The position numbers and the translations under genes are program-made. Shown here in pieces: positions 38,470 to 48,030 of a DNA stretch of 64,000 nt; the first letter of the stretch is position 1; each line of letters opens with the position of its first letter. A model generated the notes under the pieces. That model had not been told where the DNA came from. It saw nothing but the letters and a program-made list of their open reading frames with translations, and ran no database searches. The DNA is from Curtobacterium pusillum (GTDB lineage: Bacteria > Actinomycetota > Actinomycetes > Actinomycetales > Microbacteriaceae): assembly GCF_007680845.1 (NCBI RefSeq), contig NZ_VEIY01000007.1:143892-207891 (forward strand). The letters run 5' to 3'.

Positions 38470-41076
38470 TCAGATCAGCGCCCGCACCACCTGCTCGGCC
38501 CCACCGTCCGCCGCCACGACCACCGCGAAGTCCCCGTCCGCCACGACCTGCCCCGGAGCGAGCCACACGACGTTCCGCGCGCCCGGCTGCGGCACGAACG
38601 ACGGCCCTCGGGACCCGGACGCCCCCGCCCCGCCGCCGACCAGCACGGTCACCTCGTCGATCCCGCTCGACCCGCGGTACCAGGACGACGCCACGTCGAC
38701 CTGCACCGTGTGCCCAGCCCGGTCCAGGGCTGTCACCAGCGCGGTGACGTCCGCCACCCGTGTCCCGTCGTGCTTCACGGCGACCCGGAGCCCCACGGCC
38801 CCTTCCTCGCGCACGACGACCGGGCGCGAGGACCGCACCATCACGGCGTGCCCCTTCGGCAGCCCCGGCTCGACGCCGAGGTAGCGCAGGCCCGCGGCGT
38901 CGTAGCGGTCGACCGCGTCGGCCGCCGGGTACCGGCCACGCCAGCGCTCATCGAAGATCCGGCGGTTGTCGACCCGGGCGTCGTCCCGGCCGGGGGAGCG
39001 GCTCTCGTGGTGCACGACGACGGACGCGGGCACGACGAGGAACGTCGAGCCGGCCGGTGACGACTCGAGTGCGCGGAGGCAGAGGTCGACGTCCTCCAGC
39101 CCGTTCGCGTACACGGGGTCGAACCCCCGCCAGCGGATCAGGTCGACGGCCCGGAACGCCGCCGCCGCGGCCGTGATCGCCGAGAACCGAGTGGAGGCGG
39201 GAACGGGCGCACCGCCGGACCCCGCGAACGCGCGCGAGGCGTCGTGCCGCGGGTGGTCGCCGAGGAAGTGCCACGGGAGCACCTTGTCGCCGCCGAACAC
39301 GGTGCCGGCGGTCTGGACGACGCCGTCCGGGTAGACCAGGAGCGGCTGCGCACCGAGCACCGCGCGGTCGTCCAGCGCTGCGACGAGCGGCCGGAGCCAC
39401 CCGGTGGTGACCTCGGTGTCGTTGTTCAGCATGACGACGGTCCCGCCCGACGAGCGAGCGAGTCCGAGGTCGCTGCCGAGTCCGAAGTTCCGGTTGCGGT
39501 CCTCGCGCTGCAGCACGACGCGCGGCTCGTCACGGAACCAGGCGCCGAGGATCGCCGACACGGAGCGCGGCGAGCCGTTGTCGACGATGACGACCTCGAC
39601 CCGGTCGCCGTCGTGGTCCGCCGCTCCGAGCACGGTGTCGACCGCGCGACGGGTCATGGTCCAGTCGCGGAACACGGGCATCACGACGGAGACCAGGGCC
39701 GCGTCCCGCGTGGGCGCGGCGGCGGCGAGCGCGTCCCAGTCGATGCGGTGCCGCGCGAGCGCGACCTCCTGCCAGGACGCCGGCTGCGCCGACGACACCC
39801 GACGGGGGTCCCTGACGTTGTCGTAGTCGACGCCGATGACGGGCACGTACGCGGGGACGCCGAAGCGCTTCCCGATCCGGAGCAGCCACTCCCAGTCGAT
39901 CCACCGGCGCAGGGTCTCGTCGAAGGGCCCCACGGCGGCGGCGACGTCACGCCGGACGACGAGGGCGTTGAGGTCGATGAAGTTCCCGGCGAGGAGGTCC
40001 TCGAGGGTGCCGTCCTCGCCCCGGAACGTCTCGACCGGCGCGGTCGAGTCGTCGGCGTTGTTCGCGCCGACCATCCGCACGCCGGTGTGCACGCCGGGCC
40101 CGTCCGTCTCGAGGAGCGCGGCCACCGCAGCGGACAGGTGCTCGGGTCGCCAGGTGTTGTCCGCGTCGAGGAACGCGACGAAGTCCCCCCGGACGGCGGT
40201 GAGCCCGGTGTTCCGGGCGGCTCCGGCGCCGCCGTTCTCGCGGGCGACGAGGCGGATCCGGGGGTCGTCCGCGCCCGCTCGGCGCGCGACCTCGGCGGTG
40301 TCGTCCCCGGACCCGTCGTCGACGACGATGAGCTCCCACGCGGGGTACTCCTGCGCGAGGACCGAGCCGATGGCGGACGCCACGACGTCCGGCCGCCGGT
40401 GCACGGGCATCACGACCGACACGAGCGGCTGCTCGGCGTCGCGTCGCGCGGCCCCCCGCGGGTACCGCGCGAGCGCCTCGGCCGTCTCGGGTCCGTCCCA
40501 CCCGGTCCGGTAGCGACGCCGGGTCCGGTGCTGCGCGTCGGCGAAGGCGCGGGCTGCCAGCACGGCCGACTCGCGGGCGGCGCCCCAGGTGGGTGCGGGT
40601 CCGCGACGGCCTGGAGGCACGGGGAGCGCGGTCGCGTCCGTCGCGTTCCGCAGGAAGTGGCGGAGGGCGTCGAGGGTCGAGGCCGGTCGGTCTGCCGCGG
40701 CGAGCGATGCCGCGTACACCCCGGCGTCGAAGAGCGGTCCGGTCTGGAAGAGCTCGGGCCCCTCCTGGTGCAGCGCGTCGTACCAGGACATCGCGGGCAC
40801 GGGCTGGTGCTCGCGCATCCACTCGTGCTCCACGAGCGGACTGAGCGAGAGACCGCGCTGCCCGTCGTTGTGCACGTAGAAGGCGATGGCCTCGTCGTCG
40901 GTGGCGAAGGTGCGGCCGGTCTGGGCCTCGAGGTACGCGCGGTCGAGCACGCCGAACTCGGCGATGCGTCGTGCCCAGCGGTCGAGGCGGTCGGTCACGG
41001 TGAGCGGCTTCTCGGGGCCGCGCAGCCCGCGTGCGAGCCGCCGTGCGACCCGTCCGATGCCGGTGCGGTCGGCCAT
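38470..41076 (-). CDS. tandem GT2 glycosyltransferase, 868 residues
   Basis: A large enzyme with two GT2 domains. Residues 1-205 are a non-GT region of uncertain fold. The first GT2 domain starts near 218 (PLVSVVMPVHRRPDVVASAI, VVDDGSGDDTAEVARRAG, VAFLDADNTWRPEHLSAAV). The second starts near 460 (ALVSVVMPVFRDWTMTRRAV, NFGLGSDLGLARSSGGTVV, MLNNDTEVTTGWLRPLVAAL, ANGLEDVDLCLRAL). A C-terminal 150 residues follow with a Rossmann-like look (VVWLAPGQVV). Double GT2 enzymes often add two alternating sugars. ATG 41076 overlaps the upstream stop (TGATG), so it is the third gene of a minus-strand operon. Codon use is strongly GC-biased. Confidence 0.88.
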   Translation of the reverse strand: MADRTGIGRVARRLARGLRGPEKPLTVTDRLDRWARRIAEFGVLDRAYLEAQTGRTFATDDEAIAFYVHNDGQRGLSLSPLVEHEWMREHQPVPAMSWYDALHQEGPELFQTGPLFDAGVYAASLAAADRPASTLDALRHFLRNATDATALPVPPGRRGPAPTWGAARESAVLAARAFADAQHRTRRRYRTGWDGPETAEALARYPRGAARRDAEQPLVSVVMPVHRRPDVVASAIGSVLAQEYPAWELIVVDDGSGDDTAEVARRAGADDPRIRLVARENGGAGAARNTGLTAVRGDFVAFLDADNTWRPEHLSAAVAALLETDGPGVHTGVRMVGANNADDSTAPVETFRGEDGTLEDLLAGNFIDLNALVVRRDVAAAVGPFDETLRRWIDWEWLLRIGKRFGVPAYVPVIGVDYDNVRDPRRVSSAQPASWQEVALARHRIDWDALAAAAPTRDAALVSVVMPVFRDWTMTRRAVDTVLGAADHDGDRVEVVIVDNGSPRSVSAILGAWFRDEPRVVLQREDRNRNFGLGSDLGLARSSGGTVVMLNNDTEVTTGWLRPLVAALDDRAVLGAQPLLVYPDGVVQTAGTVFGGDKVLPWHFLGDHPRHDASRAFAGSGGAPVPASTRFSAITAAAAAFRAVDLIRWRGFDPVYANGLEDVDLCLRALESSPAGSTFLVVPASVVVHHESRSPGRDDARVDNRRIFDERWRGRYPAADAVDRYDAAGLRYLGVEPGLPKGHAVMVRSSRPVVVREEGAVGLRVAVKHDGTRVADVTALVTALDRAGHTVQVDVASSWYRGSSGIDEVTVLVGGGAGASGSRGPSFVPQPGARNVVWLAPGQVVADGDFAVVVAADGGAEQVVRALI

Positions 41077-42524
41077 CAGCGGCGTCCCGGCAGGCGGGAG
41101 GCGACCTTGGCGATCGCCTGACCGGTGCGGAAGGACCGGCTCGCGCGCAGGTCGTCGAGCTCGCGGCGCAGCCGGGTGACCTCGTCGGACGCGCTGTCCG
41201 ACGCGACCTCGGCGGCGGTCAGGTCGAGGGGGAGCAGCGCTGCCCAGCGACGCTCGAGTGCGGCGCTCCGGTCCGCGATCGGCGCGAGCAATGCCTGCTC
41301 GACCTGGTCGGCGGCGTCTCCGAGCCCGTCGAGCGTCGTGACGACGTCGACCGCGTCGTCGACCAGGGGAGCGATCGCGTCGGCACCGCTCCGGTGTGTG
41401 CGTGACGACCACGGCACGGTCGGGGGCGGCGTGCGGACCACCACCAGGTGCAGGGCGCGCCGGTTCGCCGCGACGACCTCGGCGGGCGTGGGGTCCACGA
41501 GCACGGAGACGGTGACGAGGTCGTCCGGGTTCGGGTCGTCGGTGGTGACGGTCCACGCGGCCGGAGCCGACGTGCCGGAGGGGAGCCGCGCCTCCAGGGC
41601 GAAGCCGTCCCCGAAGGCCGCGTCGAGCCTGCGGGCCGTGGCATCCGCGTCCTCGACGTGACGCAGGTCGACGGCCAGGCGGGCCACCGCACCGGCCGGG
41701 ACCAGCGCGTCGGCGAAGCGCTCGGTCGCGGTCGCGCCGTGCCGCTGGTACGCGGCGACCGCCTCGGGGAGGAAGGGGTAGCGGCGCTCGAGCTCGCGCT
41801 GGTGCGCGGCGCGGAGGGCGTTGCGGTTGCCGGAGAAGCTCTTGCCGCCGGTGTGCAGGACGAGCGCGCGGTTCGCGATCTTCGCCAGCCAGCCGTCGGC
41901 GGCGATCCGGAGGCAGTAGTCGTTCTCCTCGCCGTAGCCGGGGGCGAACGCGTCGTCGAACAGGCCGTGCTCGGCGATGAGCTCGCGACGTGTCAGGAAG
42001 CAGAAGCCCATCGCGACGGGCAGGACCTGCGACACGGGCAGGAGCGGGGCGACCTCGGACCAGACCGCTCGCGTCCTGGTCTCCGTCCGGGCGGCCCCGC
42101 GGTTCGTCAGGCGGTAGGGGATGCTCGCGATGGTCGCGTTGTCGCTGCGCGCGGTGACCACTCCGGTGCGCTCCTCGTCGAGCACGGCGAGCATCGCGTC
42201 GAGGAAGCCCGCGGTCGGCACGGCGTCGCTGTTGAGCAGGAGGACGGCCTCGGCGTCGGCGCCGGTGTCGAGTTCGAGCACGGCACGGTTGCACGTGCCG
42301 ACGAAGCCGAGGTTGTGGTCGTTGCGCTCGTACCGGAATCCCGGGCGGTCGCCGATGCGCTCGAGCAGGGCCCGCTCGATCGCGTCGGCGTCGGGGCCGC
42401 AGTCGTTGACGAGCAGCACGCGGTGCCGGCCGGTGTCGAGGTGCTCGACCAACCCGTCCACACAGCGCAGCAGGGACTCGAGGTCGCCGTAGACGGGCAC
42501 GACGACGAGGGTGGGGCGGGTCAT
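41076..42524 (-). CDS. family 2 glycosyltransferase
   Basis: A 482-residue GT2 enzyme with PTLVVVPVYGDLESLLRCVD, NDHNLGFVGTCNRAVLEL, LLLNSDAVPTAGFLDAML, ARSDNATIASIPYRLTN, APGYGEENDYCLRIAADGW and LVLHTGGKSFSGNRNALRAA. The same motifs occur in the same order in the gene at 22862-24316, so the two are paralogues at opposite ends of the glycan island. A coiled C-terminal tail (RLRRELDDLRASRSFRTGQA) resembles tails of other surface-glycan transferases. ATG 42524 overlaps the upstream stop by four bases. Confidence 0.88.
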   Translation of the reverse strand: MTRPTLVVVPVYGDLESLLRCVDGLVEHLDTGRHRVLLVNDCGPDADAIERALLERIGDRPGFRYERNDHNLGFVGTCNRAVLELDTGADAEAVLLLNSDAVPTAGFLDAMLAVLDEERTGVVTARSDNATIASIPYRLTNRGAARTETRTRAVWSEVAPLLPVSQVLPVAMGFCFLTRRELIAEHGLFDDAFAPGYGEENDYCLRIAADGWLAKIANRALVLHTGGKSFSGNRNALRAAHQRELERRYPFLPEAVAAYQRHGATATERFADALVPAGAVARLAVDLRHVEDADATARRLDAAFGDGFALEARLPSGTSAPAAWTVTTDDPNPDDLVTVSVLVDPTPAEVVAANRRALHLVVVRTPPPTVPWSSRTHRSGADAIAPLVDDAVDVVTTLDGLGDAADQVEQALLAPIADRSAALERRWAALLPLDLTAAEVASDSASDEVTRLRRELDDLRASRSFRTGQAIAKVASRLPGRR

Positions 42525-43879
42525 CGGGAGGACTCCTCTGCGTCGAGTGCGGTGGCGACGGCGTCGACCGCGGCTTCGAGGGGACCGCCGAGCGCTCCCT
42601 CGGGCAAGGGCGAGAACCCGTCCGGTCCCTCGGCGGCGACCGTCCGGACGGCGGCCGCGACGGCGAGCCCGAGCGAGTGCGCGTCCGCCGGGACCGCGGC
42701 GAGGTTCGGGTGCAGGTGGCCGCGGGTGTCCCGGAACTCGTTCGTGACCACGCGGGCGCCGGAGATCGCGCCGTCGAACGGCGGGTGGCTCGGGTGCGGG
42801 CTGTGCTGCAGCGACAGGACGACGTCGGTCGAGGCGATGAACCGGAAGTAGTCGTCCCACGGCATCGTCCCGTGGCTGACGAGCTTGACGTCGCCGCGGC
42901 CCCCGTCGAGCTCGACGTCCCCGTGCTGCTCGCCGGCGGAGTGGAACTCGACCCGGAGGCCGTCCGCCGCCAGCTCCTGCACGGCGACGCGCAGTGCGGC
43001 GACGCCGAGTCGGAAGAGGTTCCGGTGCTTGCTCGGCCGCCCGTAGAAGAGGACGCGGACGACGTCCTCCCGGCGACGGGCAGCCGCGACCCGCTCGAGG
43101 AGGTCCAGGTCCAGGTGCGGTGCGAAGGTCCGCTCCCGCGGCACGTCGAGGGCCTCGACCTCGGCGAGGTACTTGCGGAGCGGCTCGGAGTTGACGAGCA
43201 TCCGGAAGCCGGCCCGGTAGGTGGAGGCGGCGACCGCGTACTCCGTCGACCACGGACTGAAGCCGGGTTCGTAGTCCTGCACGAGGTACACCACGCGGTC
43301 GCGGGGGATGACGCCGGCGGTCGCCGCGACGTCGATCGGGTGCGCGGTCTTCCAGTGCGTGGCGATCCACACGTCGTCCCGGCCGAACTCGGTGTCGAGC
43401 ACCCGTTCACGCGGGACGACACGCACGCCGGGACGGCCGTCGACCTGCGACTCCGGGAAGCGGTCGGCGATCAACGACTCCGCCGCCGCGGCGCTGTTGC
43501 CCGGGGTGGTCCAGCGCACCATCACCACCCGCACGCTCCGCCCGAGCCGGTCGCCCAGCGCCAGGGCCACGGCGAGTGCCGTCTGCACGCCGGCGAACGC
43601 TGCGCCCTCGCGCAGCTCGTCCACCACGAGCACGACCTCCGGTGCGCGCTCGGCGGTGCGGATGCCCGCGATCGCCAGGCTCGTCTCGACCAGTCCCTCG
43701 TACGGACGGGCGGCCAGCGGCACCCGGTCGCGTTCGCGTCGTGCGACGCCGACGTCGACGCGGGAGACGGTGCGGCCCAGTCGTTCACGGACGTCGTTCC
43801 GGTAGTGCCCGTCGCGCGCGTACCGCTCGTTGACGCGGACGAGGTCGCCGACGAGGCGTCGTGCCTTCTCGAAGTTCAT
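42521..43879 (-). CDS. WsaF-like GT-B glycosyltransferase
   Basis: A 452-residue enzyme and first gene of the minus-strand operon running to 38470. DVWIATHWKTAHPIDVAATA and VVYLVQDYEPGFSPWSTEYA (QDYEPxF) recall rhamnosyltransferase WsaF, by memory. The C-terminal half has VRVLFYGRPSKHRNLFRLGV, LVSHGTMPWDDYFRFIASTD, and the donor-site VVLSLQHSPHPSHPPFDGAI. Thus a rhamnose-containing polymer is plausible. A TAACGT box eight bases before the ATG at 43879 suggests a short or absent leader. Confidence 0.8.
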   Translation of the reverse strand: MNFEKARRLVGDLVRVNERYARDGHYRNDVRERLGRTVSRVDVGVARRERDRVPLAARPYEGLVETSLAIAGIRTAERAPEVVLVVDELREGAAFAGVQTALAVALALGDRLGRSVRVVMVRWTTPGNSAAAAESLIADRFPESQVDGRPGVRVVPRERVLDTEFGRDDVWIATHWKTAHPIDVAATAGVIPRDRVVYLVQDYEPGFSPWSTEYAVAASTYRAGFRMLVNSEPLRKYLAEVEALDVPRERTFAPHLDLDLLERVAAARRREDVVRVLFYGRPSKHRNLFRLGVAALRVAVQELAADGLRVEFHSAGEQHGDVELDGGRGDVKLVSHGTMPWDDYFRFIASTDVVLSLQHSPHPSHPPFDGAISGARVVTNEFRDTRGHLHPNLAAVPADAHSLGLAVAAAVRTVAAEGPDGFSPLPEGALGGPLEAAVDAVATALDAEESSR

Positions 43880-43931
43880 CGACGCTCACGTTACTGGTCG
43901 AGCGCGGGCCGCTCGGTAGGCTTGGCGCCTG

Positions 43932-45239
43932 ATGATGCAGCGAATCGACCTCCGTGGCGGCCTGCCCGCCCGTGCCGACCTCCTCCGACTCATGCCCCGC
44001 GCCGCCGGCGACGTCTCGCACGCCGTCGACGCCGCACGCGAGCTCGTGGACGCCGTCCGGCACCAGGGAGCTGATGCGCTGCGCGACCAGGCCGAACGGT
44101 TCGACGGGGGAGCCCCCCGGGACGTGCGCGTCCCCGCCGCCGAGATCGCCGCCGCCGTGGCCGGCCTCGCGCCGGAGCTCCGGGAAGCGCTCGACGAGGC
44201 GATCCGTCGCGTCCGGGCGGCCAGTGCCGCGCAGGTGCCCGTCGGATCGGTCACGACGCTGGCCGACGGTGCCGAGGTGCACCAGCGCTGGCAGCCGATG
44301 CGCCGCGTCGGGCTCTACGTCCCGGGTGGCAAGGCCGTCTACCCCTCGAGCGTCGTCATGAACGTCGTCCCCGCGCAGGTCGCCGGCGTCGGGTCGATCG
44401 CGCTCGTGTCGCCCCCGCAGCGGGGCCACGGGGGAGCGGTGCACCCGACCATCCTCGCCGCCGCCGGGCTGCTCGGCATCGACGAGGTCTACGCGATGGG
44501 CGGCGCCGGGGCGATCGGCGCGCTGGCGTACGGCGTCGCGTCGATCGGTCTCGAACCGGTCGACCTCGTCACCGGTCCGGGCAACAACTACGTCGCCGCG
44601 GCGAAGCGCCTCGTGCGCGGGGTCGTCGGCATCGACTCGGAAGCCGGCGCGACCGAGATCCTCGTCATCGCCGACGAGACCGCGGACGCCGGGTACGTCG
44701 CCGCGGACCTGGTCAGTCAGGCCGAGCACGACGAGCAGGCCGGCAGCGTCCTGGTGACCACGTCGGAGGCGTTCGCCGACGCGGTCGAGGCGGCCGTCCC
44801 GTCACGGGTGGCGGCGCTCGGGACGGCTGTGCGCCTCCAGACCGCCCTGGACGGACCGCAGTCCGCGATCGTGCTCGTCGACTCGCTCGCCGACGCGGCG
44901 ACCGTGAGCAACGCGTACGGGCCGGAGCACCTCGAGATCCAGACCGCGGACGACGACCGGGTGCTCGCCGACGTCGACGCAGCCGGTGCGGTGTTCGTCG
45001 GGCCGAGCACGCCCGTGAGCCTCGGCGACTACCTCGCCGGGTCCAACCACGTGCTGCCGACCGGGGGCCAGGCGCGGTTCGGCGCCGGGCTGTCCGCGTC
45101 GACGTTCCTCCGGCCGCAGCAGGTGATCCGGTACACGGCCGAGGCCCTGGCCGAGGTCGCGCCGCACATCGTCGCCCTCTCCGCCGAGGAACAGCTCCCC
45201 GCGCACGGTGCCGCCGTCACCGAGCGGACGAACCGGTAG
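43932..45239 (+). CDS. hisD: histidinol dehydrogenase HisD
   Basis: Zinc enzyme that oxidises L-histidinol to L-histidine in two NAD-dependent steps, the end of histidine synthesis. The 435-residue product has [51 protein letters not shown], the catalytic region [20 protein letters not shown], and GPEHLEIQ with [19 protein letters not shown] (43917-43922) lies nine bases before ATG 43932, so the leader is very short; ATG 43935 is an alternative. It is divergent from the WsaF-like gene and followed by nrdR. Confidence 0.96.
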   Translation: MMQRIDLRGGLPARADLLRLMPRAAGDVSHAVDAARELVDAVRHQGADALRDQAERFDGGAPRDVRVPAAEIAAAVAGLAPELREALDEAIRRVRAASAAQVPVGSVTTLADGAEVHQRWQPMRRVGLYVPGGKAVYPSSVVMNVVPAQVAGVGSIALVSPPQRGHGGAVHPTILAAAGLLGIDEVYAMGGAGAIGALAYGVASIGLEPVDLVTGPGNNYVAAAKRLVRGVVGIDSEAGATEILVIADETADAGYVAADLVSQAEHDEQAGSVLVTTSEAFADAVEAAVPSRVAALGTAVRLQTALDGPQSAIVLVDSLADAATVSNAYGPEHLEIQTADDDRVLADVDAAGAVFVGPSTPVSLGDYLAGSNHVLPTGGQARFGAGLSASTFLRPQQVIRYTAEALAEVAPHIVALSAEEQLPAHGAAVTERTNR

Positions 45240-45252
45240 CCTGGGAGGCGAC

Positions 45253-45741
45253 ATGTTCTGCCCCTTCTGCCGCCACCCGGACTCCCGCGTCGTCGACTCA
45301 CGGACGAGCGACGACGGAACCTCCATCCGCCGCCGTCGACAGTGCCCGAACTGCGGTCGTCGGTTCTCGACGACCGAGACCGCGTCGCTCAACGTCGTGA
45401 AGCGGAACGGCGTCACCGAGCCGTTCAGTCGCGACAAGATCGTGTCCGGCGTGCGCAAGGCGTGTCAGGGCCGTCCCGTGACCGACGGTGACCTCGCCGT
45501 CCTCGCGCAGCGCGTCGAGGAGACCGTCCGCTCCTCGGGCTCCAGCCAGATCGACGCGAACGACATCGGGCTCGCGATCCTCGCGCCGCTGCGGGAGCTC
45601 GACGAGGTCGCGTACCTCCGGTTCGCCAGCGTCTACCAGGCGTTCGACACCCTCGAGGACTTCGAGGACGCGATCACCCAGCTCCGCATCGACCACCACA
45701 GCGCCGGCGACCCGGCGGCCCCGGCCGGGGCTGGCGCGTGA
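45253..45741 (+). CDS. nrdR: ribonucleotide reductase regulator NrdR
   Basis: Zinc-ribbon/ATP-cone repressor that binds NrdR boxes and tunes ribonucleotide reductase genes by dNTP/ATP state. The 162-residue product starts [20 protein letters not shown], then [20 protein letters not shown] (two CxxC knuckles) and the ATP cone from [20 protein letters not shown] to [22 protein letters not shown] 45253 follows GGGAGG (45243-45248). Its stop overlaps the pyrD start by GTGA. Confidence 0.96.
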   Translation: MFCPFCRHPDSRVVDSRTSDDGTSIRRRRQCPNCGRRFSTTETASLNVVKRNGVTEPFSRDKIVSGVRKACQGRPVTDGDLAVLAQRVEETVRSSGSSQIDANDIGLAILAPLRELDEVAYLRFASVYQAFDTLEDFEDAITQLRIDHHSAGDPAAPAGAGA

Positions 45742-46814
45742 GCGGCGTCGCCGAACGACTCGTCCGCGGCGCCTACGCCGTCGTGTTCCGCTCGGTGTTC
45801 GCCAACATGGACCCCGAGCGGGCGCACCACGTCGCGTTCGCCGTGATCCAGGCCCTGCCGCACGTGCCGATCGTCAGCGGGCTGGTCGAGCGGTACTCCC
45901 GCCCGTCGGCCCTGGACGGCGTGACCACGATGGGGATCCACTTCCCGTCCCGGTTCGGGCTCGCCGCCGGGTTCGACAAGGACGCGCGCGGCATCGCCGG
46001 ACTCGGCGTGCTCGGGTTCGGCCACGTCGAGGTCGGCACGATCACCGCGAAGCCCCAGCCCGGCAACGAGCGGCCGCGGCTCTTCCGGCTCATCGCCGAC
46101 CGTGCGCTCATCAACCGCATGGGCTTCAACAACCACGGCGCCGCCGCCGCAGCACGCCGCCTCGAGCGGGCCCGCCGGAACCCCGGTCGCCCGGTGATCG
46201 GCGTCAACATCGGCAAGAGCCGGGTCGTCGACGTCGCCGACGCGGTGGACGACTACCTCGAGTCCGCCCGGCGGCTCGCCCCGTTCGCGGACTACCTCGC
46301 GGTGAACGTCAGCTCGCCGAACACGCCCGGACTCCGCGGGCTGCAGGAGCTCGACCAACTCCGACCGCTGCTGTCGGCGGTGCGCGACGCCGCGGGCAAG
46401 GTGCCGGTGCTCGTGAAGATCGCGCCGGACCTCACCGACGAGCAGATCGACGCCATCGCCTCGCTCGCGGTCTCGCTCGGGTTGTCGGGCATCATCGCGA
46501 ACAACACCACGATCGCACGGTCCGGGCTGGTGACGCCGGACGCTTCGGTCTCCGAGATGGGCGCTGGCGGTCTCTCCGGGGCACCGATCGCTGCCCGTTC
46601 CCTGGAAGTCCTGCGGCGCGTGCGCGCTGCGGTGCCGGGGGACTTCTGCGTCATCGCGGTCGGGGGTGTCACGAGCGAGCAGGACGTGCAGGACCGGATC
46701 GACGCGGGGGCGACGCTCGTGCAGGGGTACACGGCGTTCCTCTACGAGGGGCCGTCGTGGGCGACGCGGATCAACCGGTTGCGGCGCCGGCGGTTGCGGC
46801 GCGCGGGGCGCTGA
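45738..46814 (+). CDS. pyrD: quinone-type dihydroorotate dehydrogenase PyrD
   Basis: Class 2 FMN enzyme that oxidises dihydroorotate to orotate with a quinone as acceptor. Its 358 residues include a membrane-associating N-terminal helix ([20 protein letters not shown]), [54 protein letters not shown], the catalytic Ser in [14 protein letters not shown], and IANNTTIAR with the FMN-phosphate site VGGVTSEQD. The membrane helix places it at the inner membrane. GTG 45738 overlaps nrdR. A repeat array follows the gene. Confidence 0.95.
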   Translation: MSGVAERLVRGAYAVVFRSVFANMDPERAHHVAFAVIQALPHVPIVSGLVERYSRPSALDGVTTMGIHFPSRFGLAAGFDKDARGIAGLGVLGFGHVEVGTITAKPQPGNERPRLFRLIADRALINRMGFNNHGAAAAARRLERARRNPGRPVIGVNIGKSRVVDVADAVDDYLESARRLAPFADYLAVNVSSPNTPGLRGLQELDQLRPLLSAVRDAAGKVPVLVKIAPDLTDEQIDAIASLAVSLGLSGIIANNTTIARSGLVTPDASVSEMGAGGLSGAPIAARSLEVLRRVRAAVPGDFCVIAVGGVTSEQDVQDRIDAGATLVQGYTAFLYEGPSWATRINRLRRRRLRRAGR

Positions 46815-47359
46815 CGCGCGCGGCGCGCCGCGCGGCGCGCGGGGCGCTGACGCGCGCGGCGCGCGCTGCGCGCGGCCGCCGGTTTCGCCGACCGGGCATT
46901 TTTCGTCCCCCTCGCGCCGCGAGCGTGACGTAAATCGTCCGCTCGGCGAACGCGCGCGGCGCGTTGCGCCCGCTCGCCCGGCGCCCGGCGCGCCCGCCTC
47001 CAGCCGGGCCGCCCGGGGGCCCGCCGGCCCGGCCGGCTCCGCCGAGCGGGCGGATTCGGCCGCCTGCGCGCCGCGAGCGTGACGTACTTCGCCCGCTCGG
47101 CGGGCGCGCCTGGCGCGTTGCGCCCGCTCGGCGGACGCGCACGGCGCGTTCTGCCCGCTCGGCGAACGCGCGCGGCGTGACCGCCTGCCGGACTGGAGGC
47201 GCGGGTCGGCCCCGCACCGCGCCTCCAGTCCGGCAGTGGGGCCCGGCCGGCGTCGCCGAGCGGGCGGATTCGGCCGCGTGGACGCGGCGAGGGTGACGTA
47301 CTTCGCCCGCTCGGCGGCCGCGCGCGGCGCGTTGCGCCCGCTCGGCGGGCCCGCGCGCG
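46815..47359. repeat. GC-rich tandem repeat array, island 2
   Basis: This gene-free stretch holds three degenerate units beginning CGACCGGGCATTTTTCGT (46889) or CGAGCGGGCGGATTCGG (47044 and 47257). Each unit has GTGACGTA followed by (A/C)(A/T)TCG(T/C)CCGCTCGGCG, at about 46925, 47079 and 47293. It shares the CGAGCGGGC and CGCCCGCTCGGCG blocks with island 1 (15600-16165). Arg/Ala-rich open frames cross it but follow base composition. A copy of the dispersed palindrome (47185-47236) sits between units two and three. Confidence 0.8.
47185..47236. repeat. dispersed palindrome inside repeat island 2
   Basis: Perfect 20-base arms at 47185-47204 and 47217-47236 enclose a 12-base loop. The core GGACTGGAGGCGCGG is that of the copy at 22805. 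It interrupts the tandem array, so it probably arrived after the array formed, unless the array grew around it. Confidence 0.8.
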
Positions 47360-47393
47360 GAAGCGCCGCCCGGCGCGAGCCGGACGGCGCTTC
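47360..47393. terminator. hairpin terminator between pyrD and the DUF3043-like gene
   Basis: Arms GAAGCGCCG (47360-47368) and CGGCGCTTC (47385-47393) are perfect, with CCGGC/GCCGG extending the stem around a GCGA loop. It sits nine bases beyond the 3' end of the minus-strand gene and probably ends transcription from both sides. Confidence 0.75.
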
Positions 47394-47401
47394 GGCGGGA
47401 C

Positions 47402-47977
47402 TCAGACGGCGGGGTACTGCCCGCGCTTGACCTGCGGCTTCGGCAGGCGCAGGAAGCGCAGCTGCCACGCCCGCGTGAGGATGTAGAAGAACGTCCCGCG
47501 CTGCATCGACCCGAACTTGTTCGTCAGCTTCTTGCGGAACGACAGCCACAGCACGATGCAGTCGATCACGAACAGCGCGACGAACGCCCACACGAGCAGG
47601 AGCGCGTACGAGGCGATCGGGGTCGCCGACGCGGCGAACCCGACGATCAGGAACAGCACGAGCACCGGCATCATGATCTCGCCGACGTTCCAGCGGGCGT
47701 CGATCCAGTCGCGCACGAACCGACGCTGCTCGCCGCGGTCCTTCGCGGGGAGGTAGCGCTCTTCGCCGTTGGCCATGCCGACGCGGGCCTTCTCGCGCTC
47801 GGAGTTGAGGCGCGCCCGCGCGGCCTTCTTGTCCTCCGCGGAACCGCCGACGATGGGGCGGCGGTTCGCTGCTTCACGCTCGCGGCGGGTCGGCGTCGGG
47901 CGGCCCTTGCCCTGCTCGAGGAGTTCTTCCTCGGTCGGGTTCACGGTCGTGTTGGTCTTGGGGGCTGCCTTCGCCAC
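47402..47977 (-). CDS. DUF3043-like actinobacterial membrane protein
   Basis: A 191-residue protein with a long charged cytoplasmic N-terminus (TPTRREREAANRRPIVGG, EDKKAARARLNSEREKARVG), then KDRGEQRRFVRDWIDARWNV before two hydrophobic segments (EIMMPVLVLFLIVGFAASAT and ALLLVWAFVALFVIDCIVLW). The tail has QRGTFFYILTRAWQLRFLRL. This layout fits the actinobacterial DUF3043 family by memory. Its role is unknown. It is divergent from the dipeptidase gene with 53 bases between them. Confidence 0.75.
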   Translation of the reverse strand: MAKAAPKTNTTVNPTEEELLEQGKGRPTPTRREREAANRRPIVGGSAEDKKAARARLNSEREKARVGMANGEERYLPAKDRGEQRRFVRDWIDARWNVGEIMMPVLVLFLIVGFAASATPIASYALLLVWAFVALFVIDCIVLWLSFRKKLTNKFGSMQRGTFFYILTRAWQLRFLRLPKPQVKRGQYPAV

Positions 47978-48017
47978 GGTGCGTTCCTAACGGCGGTGTG
48001 CGTGCGGGATCGTCCTC

Positions 48018-48023
48018 TAGATT
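48018..48023 (+). promoter_or_regulatory. leaderless -10 box of the dipeptidase gene
   Basis: TAGATT at 48018-48023 is seven bases from ATG 48031, and no ribosome site lies between them. The spacing fits a transcript beginning at or beside the start codon. Confidence 0.55.
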
Positions 48024-48030
48024 ACGGGAC

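Noticed and set aside
41586..41597. Another half copy of the dispersed palindrome in a glycosyltransferase gene
   Set aside because: Only 12 bases match, and they encode the common run LEAR in the gene's own frame, so codon bias is a sufficient explanation.
38470..43422. A single 1650-codon frame on the minus strand
   Set aside because: Its first half is out-of-frame sequence over two other glycosyltransferase genes. The real gene starts at 41076, where the upstream gene stops.
46666..47430. Open frames on both strands through repeat island 2
   Set aside because: Same low-complexity composition as in island 1, no start signal, and repeat units explain the open frame.
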